DNA of 64,000 bases, taken from assembly GCF_002362315.1 (NCBI RefSeq), contig NZ_MTZV01000004.1, positions 1,178,001 to 1,242,000 on the forward strand, in the 5' to 3' direction. This stretch comes from Paraburkholderia acidicola (GTDB taxonomy: Bacteria; Pseudomonadota; Gammaproteobacteria; Burkholderiales; Burkholderiaceae). Shown here piece by piece: positions 1 to 9,100 of this stretch. A program made the position numbers and the translations under genes. Numbering within the stretch: the stretch's first letter is position 1; every line of letters starts with the position of its first letter. The notes under the pieces are model-generated. The model was given only the letters and a program-made list of their open reading frames with translations, ran no database searches and was not told the origin of the DNA.

Positions 1-1147
1 AGCCATTCGTCAGATGCTTGAAACTGCGGAACAGGCTCACCGCGATCATTGGCTCGAATGCATTGAGCTGCAACTGGCCCGCTTCCGCCGCAAACGTGAT
101 CGCGACGTCGCTACCGAACACCTCGAACGCAATCTGGTTGACGACTTCGGGGATGACCGGATTCACCTTGCCGGGCATGATCGACGAACCGGCCTGCATC
201 GGCGGCAGGTTGATTTCACCAAAGCCGGCGCGTGGACCGCTCGATAGCAGACGAAGGTCGTTGCAGGTTTTGGATAGCTTCACGGCGATCCGCTTCAGCA
301 CGCCGGAAATCTGCACGAACGCGCCGCAATCCTGAGTCGCTTCGATCAGGTTCGGGGCCGTGGACAGTTCGAGCCCGGTAATCCGGTTCAGCGCGATGAG
401 CGCTTTGCCCGCGTATTCGGGGTGCGCGGTAATGCCCGTGCCGATCGCCGTGGCGCCCAGATTGATTTCGCGGATCAGCGCGGAAGTCTCACCGAGCCGC
501 GCCATGTCCTCATCGAGCATCACCACATAGGTTGAGAACTCCTGGCCGAGCGTCATCGGCACCGCATCCTGCAACTGCGTGCGCCCGAGCTTCAGCAGCC
601 CGGCGAATTCTTCGGCTTTTTCCGCGAAAGCGTCGCGCAATATCTTCATCGCGCCGAGCAGACGTTCGATTGCGAAGCAGGTAGCAATGCGTAGCGCGGT
701 CGGGTAGACGTCGTTGGTGCTTTGCGCGAGATTGACGTGTTCGTTCGGATGCAGGTACGTGTAATCGCCACGATGGTGGCCGAGGATTTCGAGCGCGCGG
801 TTGCAGATCACTTCGTTCGCGTTCATGTTCGTCGACGTGCCAGCACCGCCCTGAATCATGTCGACGACGAACTGGTCGTGCAGCTTGCCTTGGCGCACTT
901 CGACGCATGCGGCAACGATGCCGTCGCGCAACGCCGGATCGAGCAGGCCGAGTTCCACGTTAGCCTCGGCGGCTGCCTGCTTGACGGATGCAAGCGCGTT
1001 CACCAGCTCAGGGTACGCCGCGATCGTCACACCCGATATCTGGAAGTTTTCGACGGCTCTCAACGTGTGCACGCCGTAGTAGGCCTCTTGCGGTATCTGC
1101 CGCTCTCCCAGCAGATCATATTCGACACGAAAATTCGGGGTATTCAT
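1..1147 (-). CDS. aspA: Aspartate ammonia-lyase, 3' end outside the window
   Basis: The enzyme converts L-aspartate to fumarate and ammonia in the cytoplasm. About 382 codons are present; the C-terminal ~90 residues of the usual ~470 lie beyond base 1. The start is the ATG at 1147, giving MNTPNFRVEYDLLG. Visible family motifs are GGAGTSTNMNANEVI near residue 90, QSTNDVYPTALR, and the class II fumarase/aspartase signature GSSIMPGKVNP near residue 315. The N-terminus and the TNMNANEV block fit aspartase better than fumarase C or argininosuccinate lyase. No operon partner is visible upstream. Confidence 0.9.
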   Translation of the reverse strand, partial: MNTPNFRVEYDLLGERQIPQEAYYGVHTLRAVENFQISGVTIAAYPELVNALASVKQAAAEANVELGLLDPALRDGIVAACVEVRQGKLHDQFVVDMIQGGAGTSTNMNANEVICNRALEILGHHRGDYTYLHPNEHVNLAQSTNDVYPTALRIATCFAIERLLGAMKILRDAFAEKAEEFAGLLKLGRTQLQDAVPMTLGQEFSTYVVMLDEDMARLGETSALIREINLGATAIGTGITAHPEYAGKALIALNRITGLELSTAPNLIEATQDCGAFVQISGVLKRIAVKLSKTCNDLRLLSSGPRAGFGEINLPPMQAGSSIMPGKVNPVIPEVVNQIAFEVFGSDVAITFAAEAGQLQLNAFEPMIAVSLFRSFKHLTNG

Positions 1148-1363
1148 GGCGCGATTTCCTTGAGTGGCTGGAGCGGCAAGGGGCAATGAAGCAGCTGACC
1201 GGCCCGCCTGCGATCCTTTCGAATGGCATGCAATGAAACCTGCACGCATCGGCATCTTGCGTGCAGATCCTGTCGGTCATCATAGCCGCAGCCAATCTAA
1301 ACGGGCGATTGAAATCGGAACGCCCATCCACCGAAGAATGCGGTGCAGCCAGGGCACCCGCGC

Positions 1364-1876
1364 TTACGTCGAAATCTGCGGAACGTCGCGCAGAAACACG
1401 GGAAGATCGTTAGACGCCAGCGAAACACCTGCCTCGAACATCAGCGTGCTGACGAAACCACGGTGATAGGTACCGTGATTCACGACATGCAGGATCATTT
1501 CGTCGCGCGTCATGACGCCCTCGCCGCCACCGATAAAGTTGAAGTGAATCGGTCGATCGAGATCTTCAGCCGACAACCCGTCGGCGTAATCGATGTACCA
1601 CTGGTCCAGTGTGCGGACCGCGCGCCACAGTTCGTCGAGCGGCGGGTGTTCGCGTGTATTGCGGGCCGTATAACCGTGCTCGCGTCCCTGAAGATGAGCC
1701 TGAAACACGTCGTCTATGACGTAGACGTGGTTGAGCGTGTGCACGATGTTGCCGAAGCGGGTGTTCCGTTGCTTGATCGCTTCTTCGTACGGCAGTTCGC
1801 TCACTGCGGAGAAGATGAGGTCGTTGGCCCATGCTTTGTAGCGGGTCAACATGCGGATGGTTCTTGTCGTGGTCAT
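1364..1876 (-). CDS. DinB family protein
   Basis: A 170-residue protein of the DinB/YfiT four-helix fold, whose members bind a divalent metal through three histidines and often act as thiol- or bacillithiol-dependent transferases. The triad is visible as H50 (in HTLNHVYVID) and H134/H138 (in NHGTYH). Length is normal for the family. The start ATG follows a short purine-rich stretch. It stands alone between aspA and a non-coding stretch. The substrate cannot be inferred from sequence. Confidence 0.85.
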   Translation of the reverse strand: MTTTRTIRMLTRYKAWANDLIFSAVSELPYEEAIKQRNTRFGNIVHTLNHVYVIDDVFQAHLQGREHGYTARNTREHPPLDELWRAVRTLDQWYIDYADGLSAEDLDRPIHFNFIGGGEGVMTRDEMILHVVNHGTYHRGFVSTLMFEAGVSLASNDLPVFLRDVPQIST

Positions 1877-2267
1877 GGGTCACTTCCATCGCGTGAGTCG
1901 GACGGTCGGGCATCGTACACAACCGTCCGGTATTGATAGGGGCACGTCGAGACAGCTATTTTGCCCGACGTGACAACCGGCCGACAGATACAACTGGCGC
2001 AGAAACTACCGGGTCAGTGTCAGGTAATAAAAGACGGGGACACCGCCCGAAGGGTATACAGTGGGGCATGGTAGGCTGCATCTCGTGACCTCCTGCTCCG
2101 GTACCCAACATGCAATTAAAGTCAAAACCAGCCACGGCGATTACCGGCGGCGAAAGCGCATATACGCGCGAACGCAAGACCCACGCCCTTGTCCTCGAAA
2201 CCGCAGATGCATTGCGAGAAGAACAAAGACGCGCCGATTTTGCCTCTATCGATTCGAAAGCGAGTAA
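1877..2267. other. Intergenic region with one doubtful small ORF
   Basis: The region lies between the divergent DinB and DUF1488 genes. A plus-strand reading frame at 2110-2301 (63 residues, starting MQLKSKPATAITGG) overlaps the DUF1488 start by 34 bases and ends in a basic, polar tail. It has no recognisable motif and only weak ribosome-binding sequence. I see nothing else that can be supported. Confidence 0.3.
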
Positions 2268-2555
2268 ATGGCGTTATTCAGTGCCATCAACGAAAGCCTG
2301 ATCGTGGCGCTCGAATTCCCCAATCCCAGCCGCAGTTACGATGCCTCCAGGCATTGCGTGTGTTTCTGGGGATATGACAATTCGCGCGAAATTACCTTCC
2401 AGGTTGACGATGCGATGCTGAGGAACCTGCAACCTGACACGGGTTCCGACGAGCGCTCGATACTCGGCACATTCGACCAGTTTCGCGAAAAGCTCCTCGA
2501 CATCGCGAGGAAGCGCTATGTGAGCGGTCCGCAGAACCGGTACTCGCTTTCCTGA
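2268..2555 (+). CDS. DUF1488 family protein
   Basis: A 95-residue soluble protein. The pattern SYDASRHCVCFWGYD, then REITFQVD, then LGTFDQFREKLLDIA and a final Tyr-containing segment matches the small DUF1488 family, which is abundant in Burkholderia and has no known function. The start ATG at 2268 follows a purine-rich GAAAGCGAG. It appears monocistronic and faces a convergent hypothetical gene. Confidence 0.7.
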   Translation: MALFSAINESLIVALEFPNPSRSYDASRHCVCFWGYDNSREITFQVDDAMLRNLQPDTGSDERSILGTFDQFREKLLDIARKRYVSGPQNRYSLS

Positions 2556-2601
2556 GAGGCAGGCTGCAATGCCGAGCCGCAGGTTGACGGCATTCGAGCC
2601 G

Positions 2602-3042
2602 TCATGCCTCAAAGCGTTCCCATGTGAACCGTTCGCTCATCACATGCACCACCAGGTTATCAATCGGCATTGAGTCAACCGAGCCGCACCACGCGGCTGG
2701 ATACGCCTGTTGCAACTTCCCTGCCTCGTATAGAGCCGCCCAGTCCTCGTGGGTGATGCGCGCTTTTCGCCGCAACACCTCGCCGGCGTACAGGCGCTTG
2801 ATGTCACATCCGTAGCGCACGAGCCCTTCGCCCTCCGCGTAGGTTTCTCGCATCGTCAGGCGGCGCACCGGTTGTCCGGCCTCATGGCATGCCTTGCCCG
2901 CGGTTTGCTCCCAGTGTTGGTTTCGCGAGAACCAGAGTACGGGCTCGTCGGTCGATTCATTTCCAATGCGGCCTGGGACCAGCATTCCACTCGCCGTGAT
3001 GGACCGCAATTTCCGGCCCGTTGTGTAGTGCCACGCCAACAT
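2602..3042 (-). CDS. Hypothetical protein, HYT-type N-terminus
   Basis: A 146-residue protein I do not recognise. The start ATG at 3042 follows AGGGAAAACA, an adequate ribosome-binding site. The N-terminus reads WHYTTGRKLRSITASGML, then VLWFSRNQHWEQTAGKA. A His-Tyr-Thr followed by 'I..G.L.P' and 'WFS' recalls small ADP-ribosyltransferase-like folds, but no catalytic Glu can be assigned and this is only a resemblance. It has no signal peptide or membrane segment. Confidence 0.55.
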   Translation of the reverse strand: MLAWHYTTGRKLRSITASGMLVPGRIGNESTDEPVLWFSRNQHWEQTAGKACHEAGQPVRRLTMRETYAEGEGLVRYGCDIKRLYAGEVLRRKARITHEDWAALYEAGKLQQAYPAAWCGSVDSMPIDNLVVHVMSERFTWERFEA

Positions 3043-3129
3043 TGTTTTCCCTGATTCAAAACTCCGGCGCCGGACAGATCGTCCAGCGCCTCGATAAGCG
3101 CAACGCGTACAGCCAGTCAGCGTCGATCG

Positions 3130-6100
3130 TCACACCACCTGTTCGTCATGATCGACGTCCTCGCTTGCTGCAAGGCGCAGCGAAATCAGGAGCGTGTGCG
3201 AACCCGCATCCAGCGGCACGCGTACGCATCCTTCCTTGCAATCGACGCGTGCGCCGTCGAGTACCGCATGCATCACACTGTGCCCAGCCGCAGAGTCGAC
3301 GCGAATGTCATACCGTGTCGAGTGCACATTCACTGTCGCTGCAAATCCGGGCCACGTGTCCGGAATACACGGGTCGATGACCAGCGCATCCCCCTCGCGA
3401 CGAATGCCCAGAATGCCTTCGACGCCCGCGCGATACATCCATCCCGCAGACCCCGTGTACCAGGTCCAGCCACCGCGCCCGACATGCGGTGCCACGGAAT
3501 AAACATCGGCGGCAACGACATAAGGTTCGACCTTGTAGCGCTCGACCTCGATCGCCGTGCGCGCATGATTGACGGGATTAACCAGTGAAAACAGCGCGGC
3601 GGCCTTGTTGCCATCGCGTAGCTTTGCAAACGCGAGGATCGCCCACATCGCCGCGTGGCTATACTGCCCGCCGTTTTCGCGCAGCCCCGGTGGATATCCC
3701 TTGATATAGCCGGGATCGTGCGCGGTTCTATCGAAGGGCGGTTTGAACAGCAACGCAAGCCCGTCGTCACGGCGGATCAAATGCTTTTCCAGCGAGTCCA
3801 TCGCCAGCACCGCGCGCGCCGGATCGGCCGCGCCCGACAGCACCGCCCACGATTGCGCGATCGAATCGATCTGACACTCCTCGCTTTGCTTCGAGCCGAG
3901 CCACGTGCCATCGTCGAACGTCGCGCGGCGATACCACTCGCCGTCCCATGCATCGCGTTCCAATGCCTTGCGCACCGACGCAGCATGAGTCCGCCAACGC
4001 CTGGCACGCGCAATACACGCTGCATCGCGCGACTCGGCCAGTGGTGCAAACAGCTCGATGGTGCGCAACAGTAGCCACGCGAGCCAGACGCTTTCTCCTT
4101 TGCCGTTCGCACCGACGCGATTCATCCCGTCGTTCCAGTCGCCGGTGCCCATCAATGGCAAACCGTGTGCGCCGGTCAGTTCGATGCATTGATCGAGTCC
4201 ACGCGCACAGTGTTCAAACAGCGACGCCGATTCGTCCGCGACCAGCGGCTGAAAAAATGCGTCGTGCTCACCGGGCTGTAACTGCGGTCCATCAAGGAAC
4301 GGCACATTCTCATCGAGGATCGCTATGTCGCCGGCGCAGCTAACATAGGTCGCCGTTGCGTACGCGAGCCACACGCGGTCATCGGAAATCCGTGTACGCA
4401 CGCCTTGTCCCGACTGCGGCAGCCACCAATGCTGAAAATCGCCTTCGACGAACTGGCGCGCCGCGGTGCGCAGCAAATGCCGCCGCGCCTCGTCCGGCTG
4501 CACGTGCGTCAGCGCCATGCCGTCCTGCAACTGATCGCGAAAGCCATAGGCGCCGCTCGCCTGATAGAACGCCGAGCGCGCCCAGATACGGCACGCGAGC
4601 GTCTGATACAGCAGCCAGCCGTTTAGCATCAGGTCCATCGCGCGATCGGGGGTCCTCACCTGGACGGCGCCGAGCACGCTCTGCCAGTGGTTCGTCACCT
4701 CCGCGAGGACCGCATCGAGATCGGCCTTGCGATAACGCGCGATCAATGCCCGCACCGCTTCGACGGAAGCGCATTGCCCAACGAACGACACCACTTCGAT
4801 AGCCTCACCCACCCCCAGTTCGATCACACCCTGCAACGCTGCACAGGGATCGAGGCCCGCGCCGGTCGCGCCGGATAGCGGCGTCTTGCCGGTCAGCGCG
4901 GCGGGCGCAGACGTGCGACCGTTGCGGCCGAGAAACTCGGTACGGTCCGCGGTCCATGCAGTCTGCCTGCCACCAAGATCGGCAAACGCGACGCGCCCCG
5001 CGAACCCGGTGCTCCATGGATTGCGCGCCAGCATCGCACCGGTAGCGGTGTCGATTTCCGTCACGACGAACGGTCCCGACGCGCCGCGTGATGTGCCGAG
5101 CACCCATTCCAGCCATGCCGTCACGGACAGTCGGCGCGGTGTCCCGGACAGATTGCGCAAGGTCAGCCGGGAAATCTTCAGCGGGTCGGCAAGCGGCACG
5201 TATTGCAGCAAGTCGAGCGCGATGCCGTTGACCTCGTGTTCGAAGCGGCTATAGCCGTGCCCGTGACGCGCAATGTAGGTCCCGCTGTCGCGGATCGGCA
5301 GCGCGGTCGCGCTCCACACCTCGCCGGTCACTTCGTCGCGGACATAGAGGGCTTCGCCGACGGGGTCTTCGACCGGATCGTTCGACCACGGCGTGAGCTG
5401 GTTCTCGCGGCTGTTTTCAGCCCACGTGTAACCACTGCCTTCCGCGGCGACCTGAAAACCGAAGCCGGGATTGGCAATCACATTGATCCACGGTGCGGGC
5501 GTCGTCGCGCCCGCCGCCAGCACCGTCACGTATTCCACGCCGTTTTTATCGAAACCGCCAAGACCGTTGAAAAACTCGAGCTTCGCTGGAATCAGCGAAG
5601 GCACACGCGGCTGACGAATCGGTGCGGGCCATAGCGACGACATCGGTGGCTTCTGCCGGCGTAACGCCGACGGCTTGCCCTGCGATTGCGGCAAGCGCGC
5701 GAGCTGGTCGGCAATCGACCCGCGCCGCGCGACCAGCGCGACACGCGCAACCGACTGCAGCAACGCACGCGCCTCGACGCTCATCAAATCGGCGCGCAGC
5801 GTATACACCGTTCCCTGCGCGAGTTCTTCGCCGAAATGCGGCCGCGACTGGCTACTGCGCACCGCGGTTTCGATTGCACCCTGCAACTCCTGAATGTACG
5901 AAGACGCGCGCTCGTTGATGATCACGAGATCGACACCGAGCCGCTTCATGCGCCAATACTCGTGGGCCCGCAACAGCTGCCGAACCTGCGCGATATCTTC
6001 GACGTCGTCGATACGCAGCAGCACGATCGGCAGATCGCCGGAGATCGCGTGCGGCCACAAGCCCGATTGCGCACCGGCCCCGCGAACGATCGTGTCCGAC

Positions 6101-9100
6101 GGTGCCCTGAAACGCGCATCGGCATAAATGAGCGGTGCGGCGAGGCGCTGGAAGTCCGCCGCCTCTTCGGCCTCGACATCGAGATGTCGTAGCTGCACCT
6201 GCGCTTGCGTCCACGCGAGCGTTTTGGCGCGACCGAATGCGTTGCGGTCGTGGTGCTTGTCGATCATATCGAGCAACTGCGCTCGCGACTCGGCCACCAC
6301 GGTCCAGAACGTGACGCGCGCGACCTTGCCCGGTGGCACCAGTACGCGATATCGGAGCGCAAACACCGGATCGAGTACGGTACCCGCGCTGTTGCTCAAC
6401 GGCCGATCGCCGAGAATCGCGTCCGCCGTGCCCGCGTTGCGGCCCCGCCCCAGAAAGCGCGCACGATCCGATTCATATTGCGGATCGGCCGCGATCTCAC
6501 CGTCGACTACCGCGAAATGCGCGGCCCACATCTGCTTTTCGTCATGCGAACGCGGCCGACGTGTTGCCACCAGCGCACCGAATTCGGCGAGGTGCTCGGT
6601 CTGAACGAACATCCGTGAGAAGGCGGGATGCGCGTTGTCGGCGGCGGGCGTCGCCAGCACGATTTCGGCGTAGGACGTCAGCTCGATCTCACGTACCCGG
6701 CGTCCACTGTTCGCGAGCGACACGCGGCGCACTTCGCCGTCCGCTTCGCCGGAAACCAGTACATCCATCGTGGTGGTTAGCGAGCCATCGCGACGGATGA
6801 ACTCCGCGTGATCCTCGCCGAACACGACTTCTTCATATTCCGCTTCGCTGTCCACCGGCTGCGCGCCCGCCGACCACACCTGACCACTGCGCGCATCTCG
6901 CAGGAAGATGAACGAGCCCCAGTCGTCGCGGGTCGCGTCTTCGCGCCAGCGCGTGACGGCCGTGTCACGCCAGCGGCTGTAGCCGGCGCCGGTTGCCGTC
7001 AGCATCACAGCGTAGCGACCATTCGACAGCAGATGCGTCACCGGTGCGCCATCGGCCTCGGCGGGTGCGACGATGCGCCGGACCGTGGGCGGCACGGCGC
7101 CCGCTTCAACCGCGGATGTGCTCACTTCCTCGGCACGCGGTTGCGCAACGGCGACATTGCGCGGCATGCGCTCCTGCAACAGCAGTTCGCTCGCCTGGAT
7201 CATCGGTTCGCGATGAAAACGCGCGCGCATCTGCGCGTCGAGTAGCGTGTTCGCAATCGAGACGATCGTCATACCCTGGTGATGCGCCATGAAATTGCGC
7301 ACGATCGCCACGGTCTCGTTGTCGGGCAGCCGCGAACGCGTGAAATCGAGTGCTTCGTAAAAGCCGTAGCGCCCCAGCGCGCCTAGCTCGGCTAGTTGCG
7401 CATAGTTCTGCCGCGCAGCCTGCGGATCGACCATCGCTGCAAGCCCCGTTGCATACGGCGCGATCACGAGATTCTCCGAAAGACCGCGCTTGAGACCCAG
7501 ACCCGGCACGCCGAAATTCGAGTACTGGTAGGTGAATTCCATGTCGCGGGCGTTGTAAGCCGACTCCGAAATTCCCCACGGAATACCGAGCGACCGCCCA
7601 TACGACGCCTGCCGCTCCACTACCAGACGGCTCGTCTGTTCGAGCAGGCTACCGACCGGCGCACGCATCACGAGCGACGGCATCAGGTATTCGAACATCG
7701 ATCCCGACCACGAGATCAGCGCCGAGCCGTTGCCAACCGGCGTCGCAGAGCGACCGAGACGGAACCAGTGGCGCGTCGTGACGTCGCCCTTCGCGATGGC
7801 AAAGAGGCTCGCGAGCCGTGCTTCGGAGGCCAGCAGGTCATAGCAATTGGGATCGAGGCTGTTGTCGGACTGCGAATAGCCGATCGACAGTAGTTTGCGT
7901 TCCGGATCGAGCAGAAACGCGAAGTCCATGCCGAGTGCCATGGCACGCGACGCGTCGGCGAGCGACTTCAAACGCGCTTGCAAAAGCTCGGGTGCATCGG
8001 CGGATTGTTGCCGGTCGCGACCATGCTCGACGGTGCTCTTTCTCAATGCATCGATCCAGAACAGCAGATCGGCGGCACTATCGTCGGCACTGGCCGGCAC
8101 GATGTCGCGCGCGGCCTTCGCGGCTTTTTCCGTCAACCGGGCCAGCGATGGCGATAGCGTTTCGAGCGTCTGTGAACCCTGCAAGTGCGCTTCGATTTCG
8201 TCGAAGCACGCTGTGATCAGCCTGCCACGCTCGCCGCTTGCGGCCAGCAGCACATCGACGGCTTCGCGCGCGAGTTGCAGGTTATCCATCATCCCGGACC
8301 GCGCGGCCGGCGCAAGCGGCGCATCCCGCCATTCTTCGCAGGCGTTGGCGAGAACGATTAAATGACCCGCCAGATTGCCGCTATCCACCGACGAAACATA
8401 CGCCGGCGCCAATGCCTTGAGATCGAGCGTCCCGTACCAGTTATAGAAATGTCCCTTGAAACGCGACAGTTTCTCCATCGATGCGAACGCCGCTTCGAGG
8501 CGCTCGACGGTTTCGGTCGTACCGGACCAGCCAAAATCGCGCGCGGCAACCGCCGACAGAAGATAAAGACCGAGATTGGTGGGCGAGGTCCGATGAGCGA
8601 CCACCGGCTTGGGATCTTCCTGAAAATTATCGGGCGGCAGCATGTTTTCAGCCGGCGTGACAAAAGTCTCGAAGAAGCGCCACGTGCGCCGCGCAATCAG
8701 ACGCAGGTCACGCGTGTCCGGGTCCGACATCGTGAAGTGCCGCGCGACGCCCGGCGAGCGGCTCGTCCACAACGCCAGCGCCGGTGCGGCAAGCCATAGC
8801 ACTGCAAATGGCAACACGAGCGGCCAATGCGACGGCACGAGCACGAGTGCCCCGACCGATAACGCAAGCCCAAGTACGACGCCCCCCGTCATCTGCCGAT
8901 AAAAACCACGCAGATCGAGGCGCGGACTGCCGCTCGACTGCGCAGCCGTTGTCCATTCGAGCAGGCGGCGATGCGTCACGAACAGCCGAGTCAAGGTCCG
9001 AACGATCGCGTCACCCATACGCCACGCGTGGTCGGCGAGGAATACGACCGATAGAAAAGTTTGCAGCGCGGCAAGCCGTACATCGGCGGCCAGCACGCGA